A stretch of DNA of 9,780 nucleotides from positions 1 through 9,780 of the forward strand of contig DATDAQ010000143.1 of the NCBI GenBank assembly GCA_036525295.1. The letters are read 5' to 3'. A program made the position numbers and the translations under genes. The notes below the pieces were generated by a model. The model worked only from the letters and a program-made list of their open reading frames with translations, searched no databases and was not told the origin of the DNA. The stretch comes from VRUE01 sp036525295. Lineage in GTDB: Bacteria > Actinomycetota > Thermoleophilia > Solirubrobacterales > 70-9. The number at the start of each line of letters is the position of its first letter. Positions within the stretch are counted from its first letter, which is position 1. Of the stretch, positions 1-6,927 are shown in pieces.

Positions 1-44
1 CCCACCCACTCCACAGTCCCCTGCCCCCGCTCACCCCGACGCAT
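1..44 (-). CDS. N-terminal start of a pilin-like or class III signal-peptide protein (partial, runs off left edge)
   Basis: Reading the minus strand from an ATG at 44-42 gives MRRGERGQGTVEWVG before the window ends. Residues G7 and E12 fit the prepilin-peptidase rule (cleavage after Gly, Glu at +5), and a Q-x-T-V-E-W-V-G start is typical of Flp/TadE-like secreted or pilus-associated proteins in actinobacteria, where a hydrophobic helix follows. An in-frame stop (TAG) lies only three codons upstream and no other start is available, so ATG 44 is the likely start. A GGGAGG lies just 1 nt from the ATG, too close for ideal SD spacing. The gene is downstream of pntB on the same strand but separated by a strong hairpin, so it is probably a separate unit. 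Only about 15 residues are visible, so the product beyond the signal motif is unknown. Confidence 0.5.
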   Translation of the reverse strand, partial: MRRGERGQGTVEWV

Positions 45-124
45 ACCTCCCTAAGCCGCACCGAAGCCTCTTCTCTCCCCCAAGGCGGAGCATCACAACC
101 GGGATCCAGCCACCCGGCCACGAA
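45..124. other. Intergenic leader of the left-edge gene, nothing clear
   Basis: This stretch lies between the hairpin and the start of the pilin-like gene and should hold that gene's promoter if it is not co-transcribed with pnt. I could not find a convincing -35/-10 pair with normal spacing. No tRNA-like fold or repeat is apparent. Confidence 0.3.
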
Positions 125-194
125 GGCTCCGCTGGGACGCCCCTATCCAGGAACTCCCGCGAAGCGGCCTGGATAGGGGCGACCCAGCGGAGCC
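125..194 (-). terminator. Very strong 27-bp stem hairpin after pntB, probable terminator or palindromic repeat
   Basis: Positions 125-151 and 168-194 are inverted copies, with 26 of 27 pairs matching; the only mismatch is A137 against A182. The 16-nt loop (152-167) itself contains a small CCGC-GAA-GCGG hairpin at 157-167. On the pnt mRNA the structure begins 11 nt after the pntB stop, as expected for transcription termination or 3'-end protection. There is no U-run after it, so a classical intrinsic terminator is not shown. It could instead act as a U-less actinobacterial terminator or be a dispersed palindromic element. The fold is certain from the sequence; the role is inferred. Confidence 0.6.
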
Positions 195-205
195 CTACCC
201 GAGAC

Positions 206-1624
206 CTAAAGCTGCTGAATCTCAGCCGCGATGTCCGCCGCGGCCTGCTTGGCATCGGCGAAAAGCATCGAAGTATTCGCTTCGTAAAACAGGTCGTTGT
301 CGATGCCGGCGAACCCAGGGCTGAGCGAGCGCTTGATCACGATCACCTGCTGGGCCTGGTCGACTTCGATGATCGGCATGCCGGCGATCGGGCTGTCGGG
401 ATCGTTCTTGGCCGCCGGGTTGGTGACGTCGTTGGCGCCGACGATGACCGCGACGTCGGTGCGCGGCATCTCCGGGTTGATCTCCTCCATCTCCTTGAGC
501 TGCTCGTAGGGCACGTCGGCCTCGGCGAGGAGGACGTTCATGTGCCCGGGCATGCGGCCGGCGACCGGGTGAATCGCGTAGCTGACCGTGACGCCGCGCT
601 TCTCCAACTCGTCGCCGACCTCTTTGATCGCGTGCTGGGCCTGGGCGACGGCGAGGCCGTAGCCGGGCACGATCACGACCGAATCGGCGTAGGCGAGCTT
701 GATCGCCGCATCCTGGGCGCCGATCGAGGTGTGCGGGCGTTCCTCGGTGCTGCCGGCGGCGCCACCCGAGGGCGCGCCGCCGAAGCCGGCGAAGAGGACG
801 TTGCCGACCGAGCGGTTCATCGCGGTCGCCATCTCCATTGTCAGGATCGTTCCCGAGGAGCCGACCAGGGTGCCGGCGACGATCAGCGCCACGTTGTCGA
901 GGGCGAAGCCGGCGGCGGCGGCGGAGAGGCCGGTGAAGGCGTTGAGCAGTGAGATCACGACCGGCATGTCGGCCCCGCCGATCGGCAGCACAACCAGATT
1001 CCCGAGCAGGCCGGCGGCGAGCAGGATCGCGATGAAGATCGCCTGGTTGGGATCGTCGTTGTTGATCGCGATGTTGATGCAGGCGGCGACGATGCCGATC
1101 AGCAGCACGGCGTTTATCACCTGCTGGCCGGGAACCGCGAGGGGTCGGGTCGGGATCAGGTCCTGGAGCTTGGCGAAGGCGATGTTGGAGCCCCAGAAGG
1201 AGACCGAGCCGACGACCGCGGCGAAGAGGACGGGGATCAGCTCGTCGAGCGGGATCTCGTGGCCGAGCGAGATCCCGTGGCGGATCTCCGACCAGGCGAT
1301 CAGGGCGACGGCGCCGCCCCCGACGCCGTTGTAGAGGGCGACCATCTGCGGCATCTCGGTCATCTGGACCCGCACCGAGGCGATCACCCCGACGGCGGTG
1401 CCGACGCCGAGCCCGAGCGCGATCAGGCCCCAGTTGCCGATGCCGTCGAGCAGCAGCGTCGCGACCACCGCGATCGCCATGCCGACGGCGGCGACCAGGT
1501 TGCCCTGCTTCGCGGTCGTCGGATGGGTGCCGCGCCGCACCCCGATGATGAAGAGCGAGAAGGCGACGATGTAGAGCGCGGTGGCGGCGTCGCCGCCGGG
1601 CTCGAGGACCGCGAGGAGACTCAT
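206..1624 (-). CDS. pntB: NAD(P) transhydrogenase subunit beta
   Basis: This is the membrane and NADP(H)-binding subunit of proton-translocating transhydrogenase, which reduces NADP+ with NADH using the proton gradient. The 472 residues match the usual family length. Residues 1-265 form a series of hydrophobic helices (domain II), including MPQMVALYNGVGGG near 91-104. After a Gly/Ala-rich linker (279-292), domain III carries the NADP-binding signatures GYGLAVAQAQ (321-330), HPVAGRMPGHMNVLLAEA (352-369), VGANDVTNPAA (395-405) and KRSLSPGFAGIDN (431-443). Its ATG overlaps the pntA2 stop as ATGA (1621-1624), implying translational coupling, and a G-rich SD-like stretch lies about 8 nt upstream. 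It is the last gene of the operon and is followed by the 125-194 hairpin. All the domain III motifs appear intact, so it should be functional. Confidence 0.97.
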   Translation of the reverse strand: MSLLAVLEPGGDAATALYIVAFSLFIIGVRRGTHPTTAKQGNLVAAVGMAIAVVATLLLDGIGNWGLIALGLGVGTAVGVIASVRVQMTEMPQMVALYNGVGGGAVALIAWSEIRHGISLGHEIPLDELIPVLFAAVVGSVSFWGSNIAFAKLQDLIPTRPLAVPGQQVINAVLLIGIVAACINIAINNDDPNQAIFIAILLAAGLLGNLVVLPIGGADMPVVISLLNAFTGLSAAAAGFALDNVALIVAGTLVGSSGTILTMEMATAMNRSVGNVLFAGFGGAPSGGAAGSTEERPHTSIGAQDAAIKLAYADSVVIVPGYGLAVAQAQHAIKEVGDELEKRGVTVSYAIHPVAGRMPGHMNVLLAEADVPYEQLKEMEEINPEMPRTDVAVIVGANDVTNPAAKNDPDSPIAGMPIIEVDQAQQVIVIKRSLSPGFAGIDNDLFYEANTSMLFADAKQAAADIAAEIQQL

Positions 1625-1941
1625 TTACCGCCCCCGGGTTTCGCCTCGGCGTCCGCCTTCGGTTTCGGCTTTTTGGAGAACATGCCGAGCATGCGGTCGG
1701 TGACCATGAAGCCGCCGACGATGTTGATCGCGCCGAAGGCGATCGCGATCGTGCCGATGACGTACTCGAGCGGGTCGTCGGCGTAGCCGACGACGATCAG
1801 TCCGCCGAGCATGACGATCCCGTGGATCGCGTTGGTCTGCGACATCAGCGGCGTGTGCAGGGTCGTCGGCACCTTCGAGATCACCTCGAAGCCGACGAAG
1901 GCGGCGAGGACGAAGATCGTGATCTCGGTCATCAGGCTCAT
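1621..1941 (-). CDS. pntAB: NAD(P) transhydrogenase subunit alpha part 2 (membrane)
   Basis: This 106-residue protein is the small membrane part of the alpha subunit, encoded separately in organisms with three-gene transhydrogenases. It contains three hydrophobic segments (about residues 5-20, 38-53 and 60-80) that pack with PntB helices to form the proton path. The hallmark LHTPLMSxTNAIHGI is at about 28-42, with Gln at the variable position. A Lys/Pro-rich hydrophilic tail (about 90-106) follows, ending in GGGK. It overlaps both neighbours by ATGA: its start with the pntA1 stop (1938-1941), its stop with the pntB start (1621-1624). A GAGAG stretch about 8 nt upstream may serve as SD. A second Met at residue 4 is an alternative start. 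Confidence 0.95.
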   Translation of the reverse strand: MSLMTEITIFVLAAFVGFEVISKVPTTLHTPLMSQTNAIHGIVMLGGLIVVGYADDPLEYVIGTIAIAFGAINIVGGFMVTDRMLGMFSKKPKPKADAEAKPGGGK

Positions 1942-3056
1942 TTGGCAGCTCTCTCGTTTCTGATCTCGCCGCCGTGGGTGATGCAGGCGGCGGCGACGAT
2001 GTCGTCCTCGAAGTCGAGCGTCAACTCGCCCTCCTCGCCGATCAGCAGGCCGAGCAGGTTCTCCAGGTTCTTGGCGTAGAGCTGGGACGCGGGTCTGGGC
2101 ATCTCGCTGGCGAGGTTGCGCGGCCCGATCACCTTGACGCCGTTCTCGACCACCGTCTGCCCCGCCTCGGTCAGCTCGCAGTTGCCGCCGGTCTCGGCGG
2201 CGAGGTCGACGATCACCGAGCCGGGCTGCATGCCGCGCACCGCGTCGGCGGTGATCAGCAGCGGCGCCGGCCGGCCGGGGATCGCGGCGGTGGTGACGAT
2301 CACGTCCTGTTTGGCGGCGTTCTCGCCGAGCGCGTCGCGCACCTGGGCGTTCTCCTCGTCGGTGAGCGGGCGCGCGTAGCCACCCTCGCCCTCCGCGTCG
2401 GGGATGAAGTCGAGTTCGAGCGGGCGGCCGCCGAGCGAGGCGATCTGCTCCCAGGCGGCGCGGCGGATGTCGAAGCCGGTGACGATCGCGCCGAGGCGCT
2501 TGGCCGTGGCGACGGCCTGCAGACCCGCGACGCCGGCGCCGAGGACCAGCACCTTGGCCGGCGGGACGGTGCCGGCGGCGGTGGTCATCATGCCGAAGAA
2601 GCGGCCCGACTCACGGGCGGCGATCAGGGTCGCGGCGTAGCCCGCCGCGGCGGCCTGCGAGGAGAGGGCGTCCATCGCCTGGGCGCGCGTGGTGCGCGGG
2701 ATCGCCTCCATCGCGAAACTGGTGACGCCGGCCTGGGCCAGCGCGTTGTTGGTCTCGGCCGCCGTCCAGGGCGAGAGGTGGCCGATCAGGAGCTGGCCGG
2801 AGCTGAGGCGACCAATCTCGGCGGCGGAGGGGGCGGCGACGCGAAGGACCACGTCGGCGCCCCACGTAACCTCGCCCTCGACTACGTCGGCCCCGGCCTC
2901 CGCGTACTGGGAGTCGGGATGGCCGGCCGCGTCGCCGGCACCGGACTCGACCAGCACCTGCACCTTCTCGTTCGAGGCGAGGGACTTGACTACGTCAGGG
3001 ACGAGCGCGACACGGCGCTCCCCCTCGGCGGTCTCTTTCGGTACTCCGATCTTCAC
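1938..3056 (-). CDS. pntAA: NAD(P) transhydrogenase subunit alpha part 1 (NAD-binding)
   Basis: This is the soluble domain I of transhydrogenase, which binds NAD(H) and transfers hydride to NADP+ on PntB. The 372 residues begin with the canonical MKIGVPKE, encoded from a GTG start at 3056; no in-frame ATG, GTG or TTG occurs in the preceding 45 nt. The catalytic RQD loop is present as IPRTTRAQAMDALSSQA, with R121, Q126 and D129 equivalent to the Rhodospirillum rubrum R127/Q132/D135 triad. The Rossmann nucleotide motif is VLGAGVAGLQA (171-181). It resembles alanine dehydrogenase in fold, but the RQD loop and the adjacent pntAB/pntB genes make transhydrogenase certain. It is the first gene of the operon. 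No SD precedes the GTG, so translation may be leaderless or SD-independent. Confidence 0.97.
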   Translation of the reverse strand: MKIGVPKETAEGERRVALVPDVVKSLASNEKVQVLVESGAGDAAGHPDSQYAEAGADVVEGEVTWGADVVLRVAAPSAAEIGRLSSGQLLIGHLSPWTAAETNNALAQAGVTSFAMEAIPRTTRAQAMDALSSQAAAAGYAATLIAARESGRFFGMMTTAAGTVPPAKVLVLGAGVAGLQAVATAKRLGAIVTGFDIRRAAWEQIASLGGRPLELDFIPDAEGEGGYARPLTDEENAQVRDALGENAAKQDVIVTTAAIPGRPAPLLITADAVRGMQPGSVIVDLAAETGGNCELTEAGQTVVENGVKVIGPRNLASEMPRPASQLYAKNLENLLGLLIGEEGELTLDFEDDIVAAACITHGGEIRNERAAK

Positions 3057-3185
3057 GCGGCGCGGAAGGTTATGGGATCGAGAGACGTGATGACGCGCAT
3101 GGTCGAGCAGATCAAGGACGCAGGGAGCGTCGCGTGCTCTGCACGCGAGCGACCGAGGACGCAGAGATGCGAAGCGCCATGTGCG
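3057..3185 (-). promoter_or_regulatory. Leader and promoter region of the pnt operon with a small hairpin
   Basis: This 129-nt spacer lies between the stop of the LLM oxidoreductase and the GTG of pntAA, both on the minus strand, so it must end one unit or start the next. A perfect 8-bp stem with a 3-nt loop sits at 3130-3148, 37 nt after the LLM stop, without a U-run. The 9-mer AGGACGCAG occurs on both sides of it (3115-3123 and 3156-3164). A weak -10-like CATAAC is present on the minus strand about 15 nt before the GTG (3068-3073), without a good -35. Promoter assignment is tentative. Confidence 0.35.
3130..3148 (-). terminator. Short perfect hairpin, possible terminator of the LLM oxidoreductase gene
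   Basis: TCGCGTGC at 3130-3137 pairs perfectly with GCACGCGA at 3141-3148 around a TCT loop. Its location downstream of the LLM stop fits a terminator, but no U-tract follows. It may equally be part of a dispersed GC-rich intergenic repeat. Confidence 0.35.
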
Positions 3186-4232
3186 TCATGCGATGAGAGC
3201 GGCGAGGCGCTCCAACGTGTGCAGCTGCTCGCTCCGCTCGGCGTGGACTGGGGAGACGATGAGGCGGTCGATGCCGGCGCCGCGGAAGCGCTCGACCCGC
3301 TCGGCGACCTCGGCCTCGGTGCCGACCAACGAGGTCGCCTCGACGACCTCGTCGGGGACGGCCTCGAAGGCACCGGCGCGGTCACCGTCCTGGAAGCGCT
3401 GCTGGACCTCGTCGGCGACGTCGCCGAAGCCGAAGCGGTGGGCGAGGTCGACGTAGAAGTTGGTCTTGCGGCTGCCCATGCCGCCGAAGTAGAGGACGAG
3501 GCCGGCCTTGACGACGGCCTTAGCCGCCTCGAGGTTGCCGTCGATCGCGACCTGCAGCGACGGGGACACCTCGAGGTCGGAACGCTGCCGCCCGCCCTTG
3601 GCGAAGCCCGCCTCCAGGTGCTCGCCCCAGGTCTCCTGGAAGGCGTCGACACTGAAGAAGATCGGGATCCAGCCATCGGCGACCTCCGCCGCCAGCTCGA
3701 CCGATTTGCGCCCGATCGCGCCGACGAAGACCGGGATCCGGTTGCGCTCGGGGTGGAAGTTGAGCTTCAGCGCCTTTCCCTCGCCGCCGGGTAGAGGCAA
3801 CTGGTAATGCTCGCCCTGGTGATCGACCGGCCCTTCGCGGGCGACGATCTCGCGCACGACTTCGATGTACTCGCGGGTGCGGCCCCAGGGCTTTGCGTAG
3901 GGGACGCCGTACCAGCCTTCGGAGACCTGCGGGCCGGAGGGGCCGAAGCCGAACATGAAGCGGCCTCCGGAGAGCTTGTCGATCGTCGCCCCGGCCATCG
4001 CCGCGGCGGCCGGCGGGCGCGCCGGCACCTGCAGGATCGCGGCGCCGAGGTTGATCTTCTCGGTCTGCCCCGCGAGCCAGGCGAGCACGCTGACGACGTC
4101 GGAGCCATAGGACTCGGCCGCCCAGACCGACTCGTACCCGGCCGCCTCGGCGGCATGGACCACCTCGAGGGCGTCCTCGCCCGCCGGGCCGATGCCCCAG
4201 TAACCGAGGTTGAGTCCGAGCTTCAGTGCCAT
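3186..4232 (-). CDS. LLM-class F420-dependent oxidoreductase (Rv3520c-like)
   Basis: This is a 348-residue luciferase-like TIM-barrel oxidoreductase. Proteins of this type use reduced F420 (sometimes FMN) to act on carbonyls or related groups. Visible family features are the N-terminal strand LGLNLGYWG (residues 5-13), AEAAGYESVWAAESYGSD (about 28-45), the LGAAILQVPARPPAAAAMAGATIDKLSGGR stretch (in part, about 62-91), FGFGPSGPQVSEGWYG and a C-terminal GTEAEVAERVERFRGAGIDRLI block. Length and motifs recall the mycobacterial Rv3520c family, which I name from memory. The ATG at 4232 has no good SD. It is divergent from the P-type ATPase across 29 bp, and a TTGCCG -17 nt- TATTCA promoter can be drawn that places the transcript start about 9 nt before the ATG. 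The substrate is unknown. Confidence 0.88.
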   Translation of the reverse strand: MALKLGLNLGYWGIGPAGEDALEVVHAAEAAGYESVWAAESYGSDVVSVLAWLAGQTEKINLGAAILQVPARPPAAAAMAGATIDKLSGGRFMFGFGPSGPQVSEGWYGVPYAKPWGRTREYIEVVREIVAREGPVDHQGEHYQLPLPGGEGKALKLNFHPERNRIPVFVGAIGRKSVELAAEVADGWIPIFFSVDAFQETWGEHLEAGFAKGGRQRSDLEVSPSLQVAIDGNLEAAKAVVKAGLVLYFGGMGSRKTNFYVDLAHRFGFGDVADEVQQRFQDGDRAGAFEAVPDEVVEATSLVGTEAEVAERVERFRGAGIDRLIVSPVHAERSEQLHTLERLAALIA

Positions 4233-4261
4233 CCGGGTTGGACCCTATTGAATAGGGCCGA
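4233..4261. promoter_or_regulatory. 29-bp divergent gap with perfect palindrome and overlapping promoters
   Basis: The gap between the LLM start codon and the ATPase start codon contains CCCTATTGAATAGGG (4243-4257), a perfect 7-1-7 palindrome. On the minus strand, TTGCCG (4277-4272), a 17-nt spacer and TATTCA (4254-4249) form a reasonable promoter for the LLM gene. On the plus strand, TATTGA (4246-4251) could be a -10 box placing the ATPase mRNA start about 3 nt before its ATG, with only a poor -35 (TTCAGT, 4222-4227). Both mRNAs would be nearly leaderless, consistent with the lack of SD sites. The palindrome may be an operator or may simply reflect back-to-back -10 boxes. Confidence 0.55.
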
Positions 4262-6646
4262 ATGACGGACGCGGCAACCGAGCGGGGACTCTCCAGCGCC
4301 ACGGCGGCGAAGCGGCTGCGCGAGCTCGGCCCGCCGCCCGAGACCTCCTCGCGATCGGTCTCCAGCATCGTCGCCGGCAACGTCTTCACGCTGTTCAACG
4401 CGATCATCGGCGGGTTCTTCGTCCTCATCCTCTCCCTGGGCCTTTTCGCCGACGCGGTCTTCGGTTTGATCGCGATCGTCAACTCCTACATAGGGATCCG
4501 CCAGGAGCTGAAGGCCAAGCGGACGCTGGACGAGCTGGCGGTGCTGGTCGCCCCTCACGCGAAGGTCCTCCGCGACGGCGCGGTGCAGAGCCTGCTGGCC
4601 GAGGAGGTCGTGCCCGGCGACGTCGTCAGGATCGAGCCCGGCGACCAGCTCGTCGCCGACGGCGAGACGATCGAGAGCCGTGGGATGACGCTGGACGAGT
4701 CGCTGCTGACCGGCGAGGCGGACGGAGTGCGCAAGCAGCCCGGCGATCGGGCGCTGTCGGGGTCCTTCTGCATCTCCGGGTCTGGCTACTACTCGGTCGA
4801 CGCCGTGCGGGAGGAGAGCTACGCGGGCAAGCTGGCCGGCGAGGCCAGGGCCTTCCGCCACCCGCCCTCCCCGCTGCAGGACGAGGTGAACCGGGTGATC
4901 GTCGCCTGCACCTACGCGATGGCGCCGCTGGCGCTGATCCTGCTCCTCGTCTTCAGCGTACGCAGCATCGACCTGGTCGAGGCGGCGCAGACCGCGACCG
5001 CCGGCCTGGTGACCCTGATTCCCGAGGGGCTGGTGCTGCTGATGAGCGTCACCTTCGCCGTGGCGGCCGTGCGCCTGGCCCGCAAGGACACGCTGGTGCA
5101 GCAGATGAGCGCGACCGAGAGCCTTGCCGCGGTGGACACGATCTGCGTCGACAAGACCGGCACCCTGACCGACGGCGAGCTGCGGCTGCTCGGCATCGAG
5201 GTCGCCGACGGGCTGGAGCCGGCGACGGCGCACGCCGCGCTCGCTCGCTTCGCCGCCAGCGCGGGCGACCGCAACCGGACGCTTGAAGCGATCGGCGAGC
5301 GGTTCCCGGGCGAGGCGGAGCGCGTCAGCGGCGAGGTGCCCTTCTCCTCGGAGTGGAAGTGGAGCGGGCTGCGAATCGGCTCCATCACCTACGTGCTGGG
5401 GGCACCCGACGTGCTGAGCGCGGCGGGAGCGCTGACGCTGCCCGCGGGCCTGGCCCGCAGGCTTGAGGAGGAGACGGCTGCCGGGCGCCGGGTGGTCGCC
5501 TTCGGCGAAGCGAGCGCGGCGCTGCCGGCCAACGCCTCCGAGCAGACGGCCCCGCGGTTGGAGCCCGTTGCCCTGGTCGTGCTGGAGGAGACCCTGCGGC
5601 CCGACGCGGCGGAAACGGTCGCCTTCATGCGCGAGGAGAACGTCGACCTGAAGCTGATCTCCGGCGACGCCCGGGCGACGGTGACCGCGGTCGCGGCGGC
5701 GGTCGGGGTCCCGCCTGACGCCGGCACGATCGAGGGCGAGGAGCTGCCCGAGGATCCGCAGGAGCTCGCCGAGGCAGTGCAGCGAAACACCGTCTTCTGC
5801 CGGATCAAGCCCGAGCAGAAGAAGGCTCTGGTCGGGGCGCTTGCCGCGTCCGGGCGCTACACCGCGATGATCGGTGACGGCGTCAACGACGTGCCGGCGC
5901 TGAAGCAGGCCCGGCTGGCGGTGGCGATGGGCTCAGGCGCGCAGGTGACCAAGGGGGTCGCCGACGTGGTCCTGCTCAAGGACGAGTTCGCGCGGCTGCC
6001 GCAGGCGGTCGCCGAGGGCCGCCGCATTGCCCGAAACATCCACCGGCTCGGGCGCCTCTACCTGACCAAGTCCGTCTACGCGGCAACGCTGATCCTGCTC
6101 GTCGCCATCCCCGGCTTCGCCTTCCCCTTCCTCCCCCGCCACCTGACCCTGGCCGTGTTCCTGACGATCGGCATCCCTTCCTTCGTGCTGGCCCTGGCGC
6201 CCTCGGACGGGCCGCTGTACCGGGGCCGGCTGCTGCGCGCGCTCGCTGCCTTCGCGGTGCCGGCGGGCGTGGCGACGGCGCTCGGCTCGATCCTCTCTTT
6301 CTTCCTCGTCGACACCGTCTTCGGCGGCTCACTCGAGGCCGGCCGAACCGCGGCGACGACGACGCTGATCGTGCTCGGCCTCAGCTTCGTGTTGCTGCTC
6401 GAGCGCGGTCCCGGCCGCGAGCACATCGCGATCCAGAGCTACATGCTGGGGATGGTCGTCGCTCTGGGCGGCCTCTACGCGGGCATCCTCGCGGTCCCGC
6501 CGCTGCGCGACTTCTTCGAGATGGACCTGCTCAGCTCGGCCCAGTGGTTTCTCTCGCTCCTCTCCGCCGCGGCGGGCCTGACGATCGCCAGCGTGCTCTG
6601 GCGCCTGCCGCAGATCGAAAGACTGGAAGCGCCCGCCGAGTCCTGA
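4262..6646 (+). CDS. Cation-translocating P-type ATPase, CtpE-like (probable Ca2+-type)
   Basis: This 794-residue P-type ATPase moves a cation across the membrane using ATP. Membrane helices M1-M2 lie about 34-78. The actuator loop has TGEA at 150-153 in place of the commoner TGES. M3-M4 lie about 212-275 and include the ion-site motif IPEGL (253-257), typical of P2-type pumps rather than heavy-metal CPx pumps. The phosphorylation site is DKTGTLTDGE with D297. The nucleotide domain has PFSSEWKWSG (360-369) and LGAPD (379-383, Leu where many pumps have Lys). The hinge is GDGVNDVPAL (D539, D543), and six more helices fill about 600-785. Length and motifs fit mycobacterial CtpE, reported as a calcium-uptake pump; Ca2+ specificity here is by analogy. 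There is no SD, and the predicted mRNA start lies almost at the ATG. Confidence 0.93.
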   Translation: MTDAATERGLSSATAAKRLRELGPPPETSSRSVSSIVAGNVFTLFNAIIGGFFVLILSLGLFADAVFGLIAIVNSYIGIRQELKAKRTLDELAVLVAPHAKVLRDGAVQSLLAEEVVPGDVVRIEPGDQLVADGETIESRGMTLDESLLTGEADGVRKQPGDRALSGSFCISGSGYYSVDAVREESYAGKLAGEARAFRHPPSPLQDEVNRVIVACTYAMAPLALILLLVFSVRSIDLVEAAQTATAGLVTLIPEGLVLLMSVTFAVAAVRLARKDTLVQQMSATESLAAVDTICVDKTGTLTDGELRLLGIEVADGLEPATAHAALARFAASAGDRNRTLEAIGERFPGEAERVSGEVPFSSEWKWSGLRIGSITYVLGAPDVLSAAGALTLPAGLARRLEEETAAGRRVVAFGEASAALPANASEQTAPRLEPVALVVLEETLRPDAAETVAFMREENVDLKLISGDARATVTAVAAAVGVPPDAGTIEGEELPEDPQELAEAVQRNTVFCRIKPEQKKALVGALAASGRYTAMIGDGVNDVPALKQARLAVAMGSGAQVTKGVADVVLLKDEFARLPQAVAEGRRIARNIHRLGRLYLTKSVYAATLILLVAIPGFAFPFLPRHLTLAVFLTIGIPSFVLALAPSDGPLYRGRLLRALAAFAVPAGVATALGSILSFFLVDTVFGGSLEAGRTAATTTLIVLGLSFVLLLERGPGREHIAIQSYMLGMVVALGGLYAGILAVPPLRDFFEMDLLSSAQWFLSLLSAAAGLTIASVLWRLPQIERLEAPAES

Positions 6647-6793
6647 CGATTCGCCCGCTGTCCATGCGGACGACCCCTGATTTTCGACCCAAGGCCATAC
6701 CGGGCCGGCGTTCCCATGTCTAGCGTTCACGCATGGTGACGATCTCGAACCGGCTCCCTCTCTCTCCCGGCCGGCGGTTACCCGCTCCCAACG
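6647..6793. other. Intergenic region after the ATPase, no gene seen
   Basis: This is the first part of the 281-bp gap between the convergent ATPase and thioesterase genes. It shows only a 4-bp GTCC/GGAC mini-stem near 6660-6671, and no convincing terminator. An ATG at 6733 opens a 60-codon frame, but its first half is Arg/Pro-rich and unlike a protein. Confidence 0.4.
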
Positions 6794-6915
6794 GGTCAAT
6801 TCGACGAGGCGCTCGCCACGACAGGCACTCCGCGCCTCCCTGCGCGGAGGCCATGAGCGCGCTCGCGCAGCACCACCTGGCCGTGCTGCGCGAGCGTGTT
6901 CTGTCGGAGGAGTGA
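6794..6915 (+). pseudogene. Possible frameshifted N-terminal remnant of a circularly permuted ATP-grasp protein
   Basis: From 6794, one frame reads GQFDEALATTGTPRLP and then meets TGA at 6854. From about 6838, the next frame reads PCAEAMSALAQHHLAVLRER and ends VLSEE before TGA at 6913. Inserting one base near 6836-6838 would join them into an FDEALxxxGxPRPxxAEAMSALA...LRERV pattern. From memory this resembles the N-terminus of circularly permuted ATP-grasp proteins (DEx...DGxPRPHYxxxxxAL...). No start codon is visible in the first frame, and only about 40 codons survive, so the gene would be a dead fragment. The alternative is chance similarity in GC-rich intergenic DNA, or a real short ORF from 6733. 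The similarity has not been tested by alignment. Confidence 0.35.
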
Positions 6916-6927
6916 ACCCCGTCGAGG

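Noticed and set aside
31..255. 74-codon minus-strand frame covering the hairpin
   Set aside because: It is rich in Arg/Ser/Gly, runs through a palindrome and overlaps the end of pntB. No family features are seen.
206..3056. Reading the first pnt gene as alanine dehydrogenase
   Set aside because: The fold is shared, but the RQD loop and the immediately overlapping pntAB and pntB genes identify transhydrogenase.
1974..3794. 606-codon open frame on the plus strand
   Set aside because: It lies antisense to pntAA and the LLM gene, whose motifs are unmistakable. Its sequence is a low-complexity Gly/Arg/Asp/Leu-rich shadow typical of GC-rich DNA.
3520..4482. 320-codon minus-strand frame across the divergent gap
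   Set aside because: It crosses both real start codons and is Arg/Gly-rich. It is a shadow of the LLM and ATPase genes.
6733..6765. MVTISNRLP at the start of a 60-codon frame, reminiscent of trehalose-6-phosphate synthase (SNRLP)
   Set aside because: Only about six residues match and the continuation is Arg/Pro-rich without any further OtsA motif, so chance is the better explanation.
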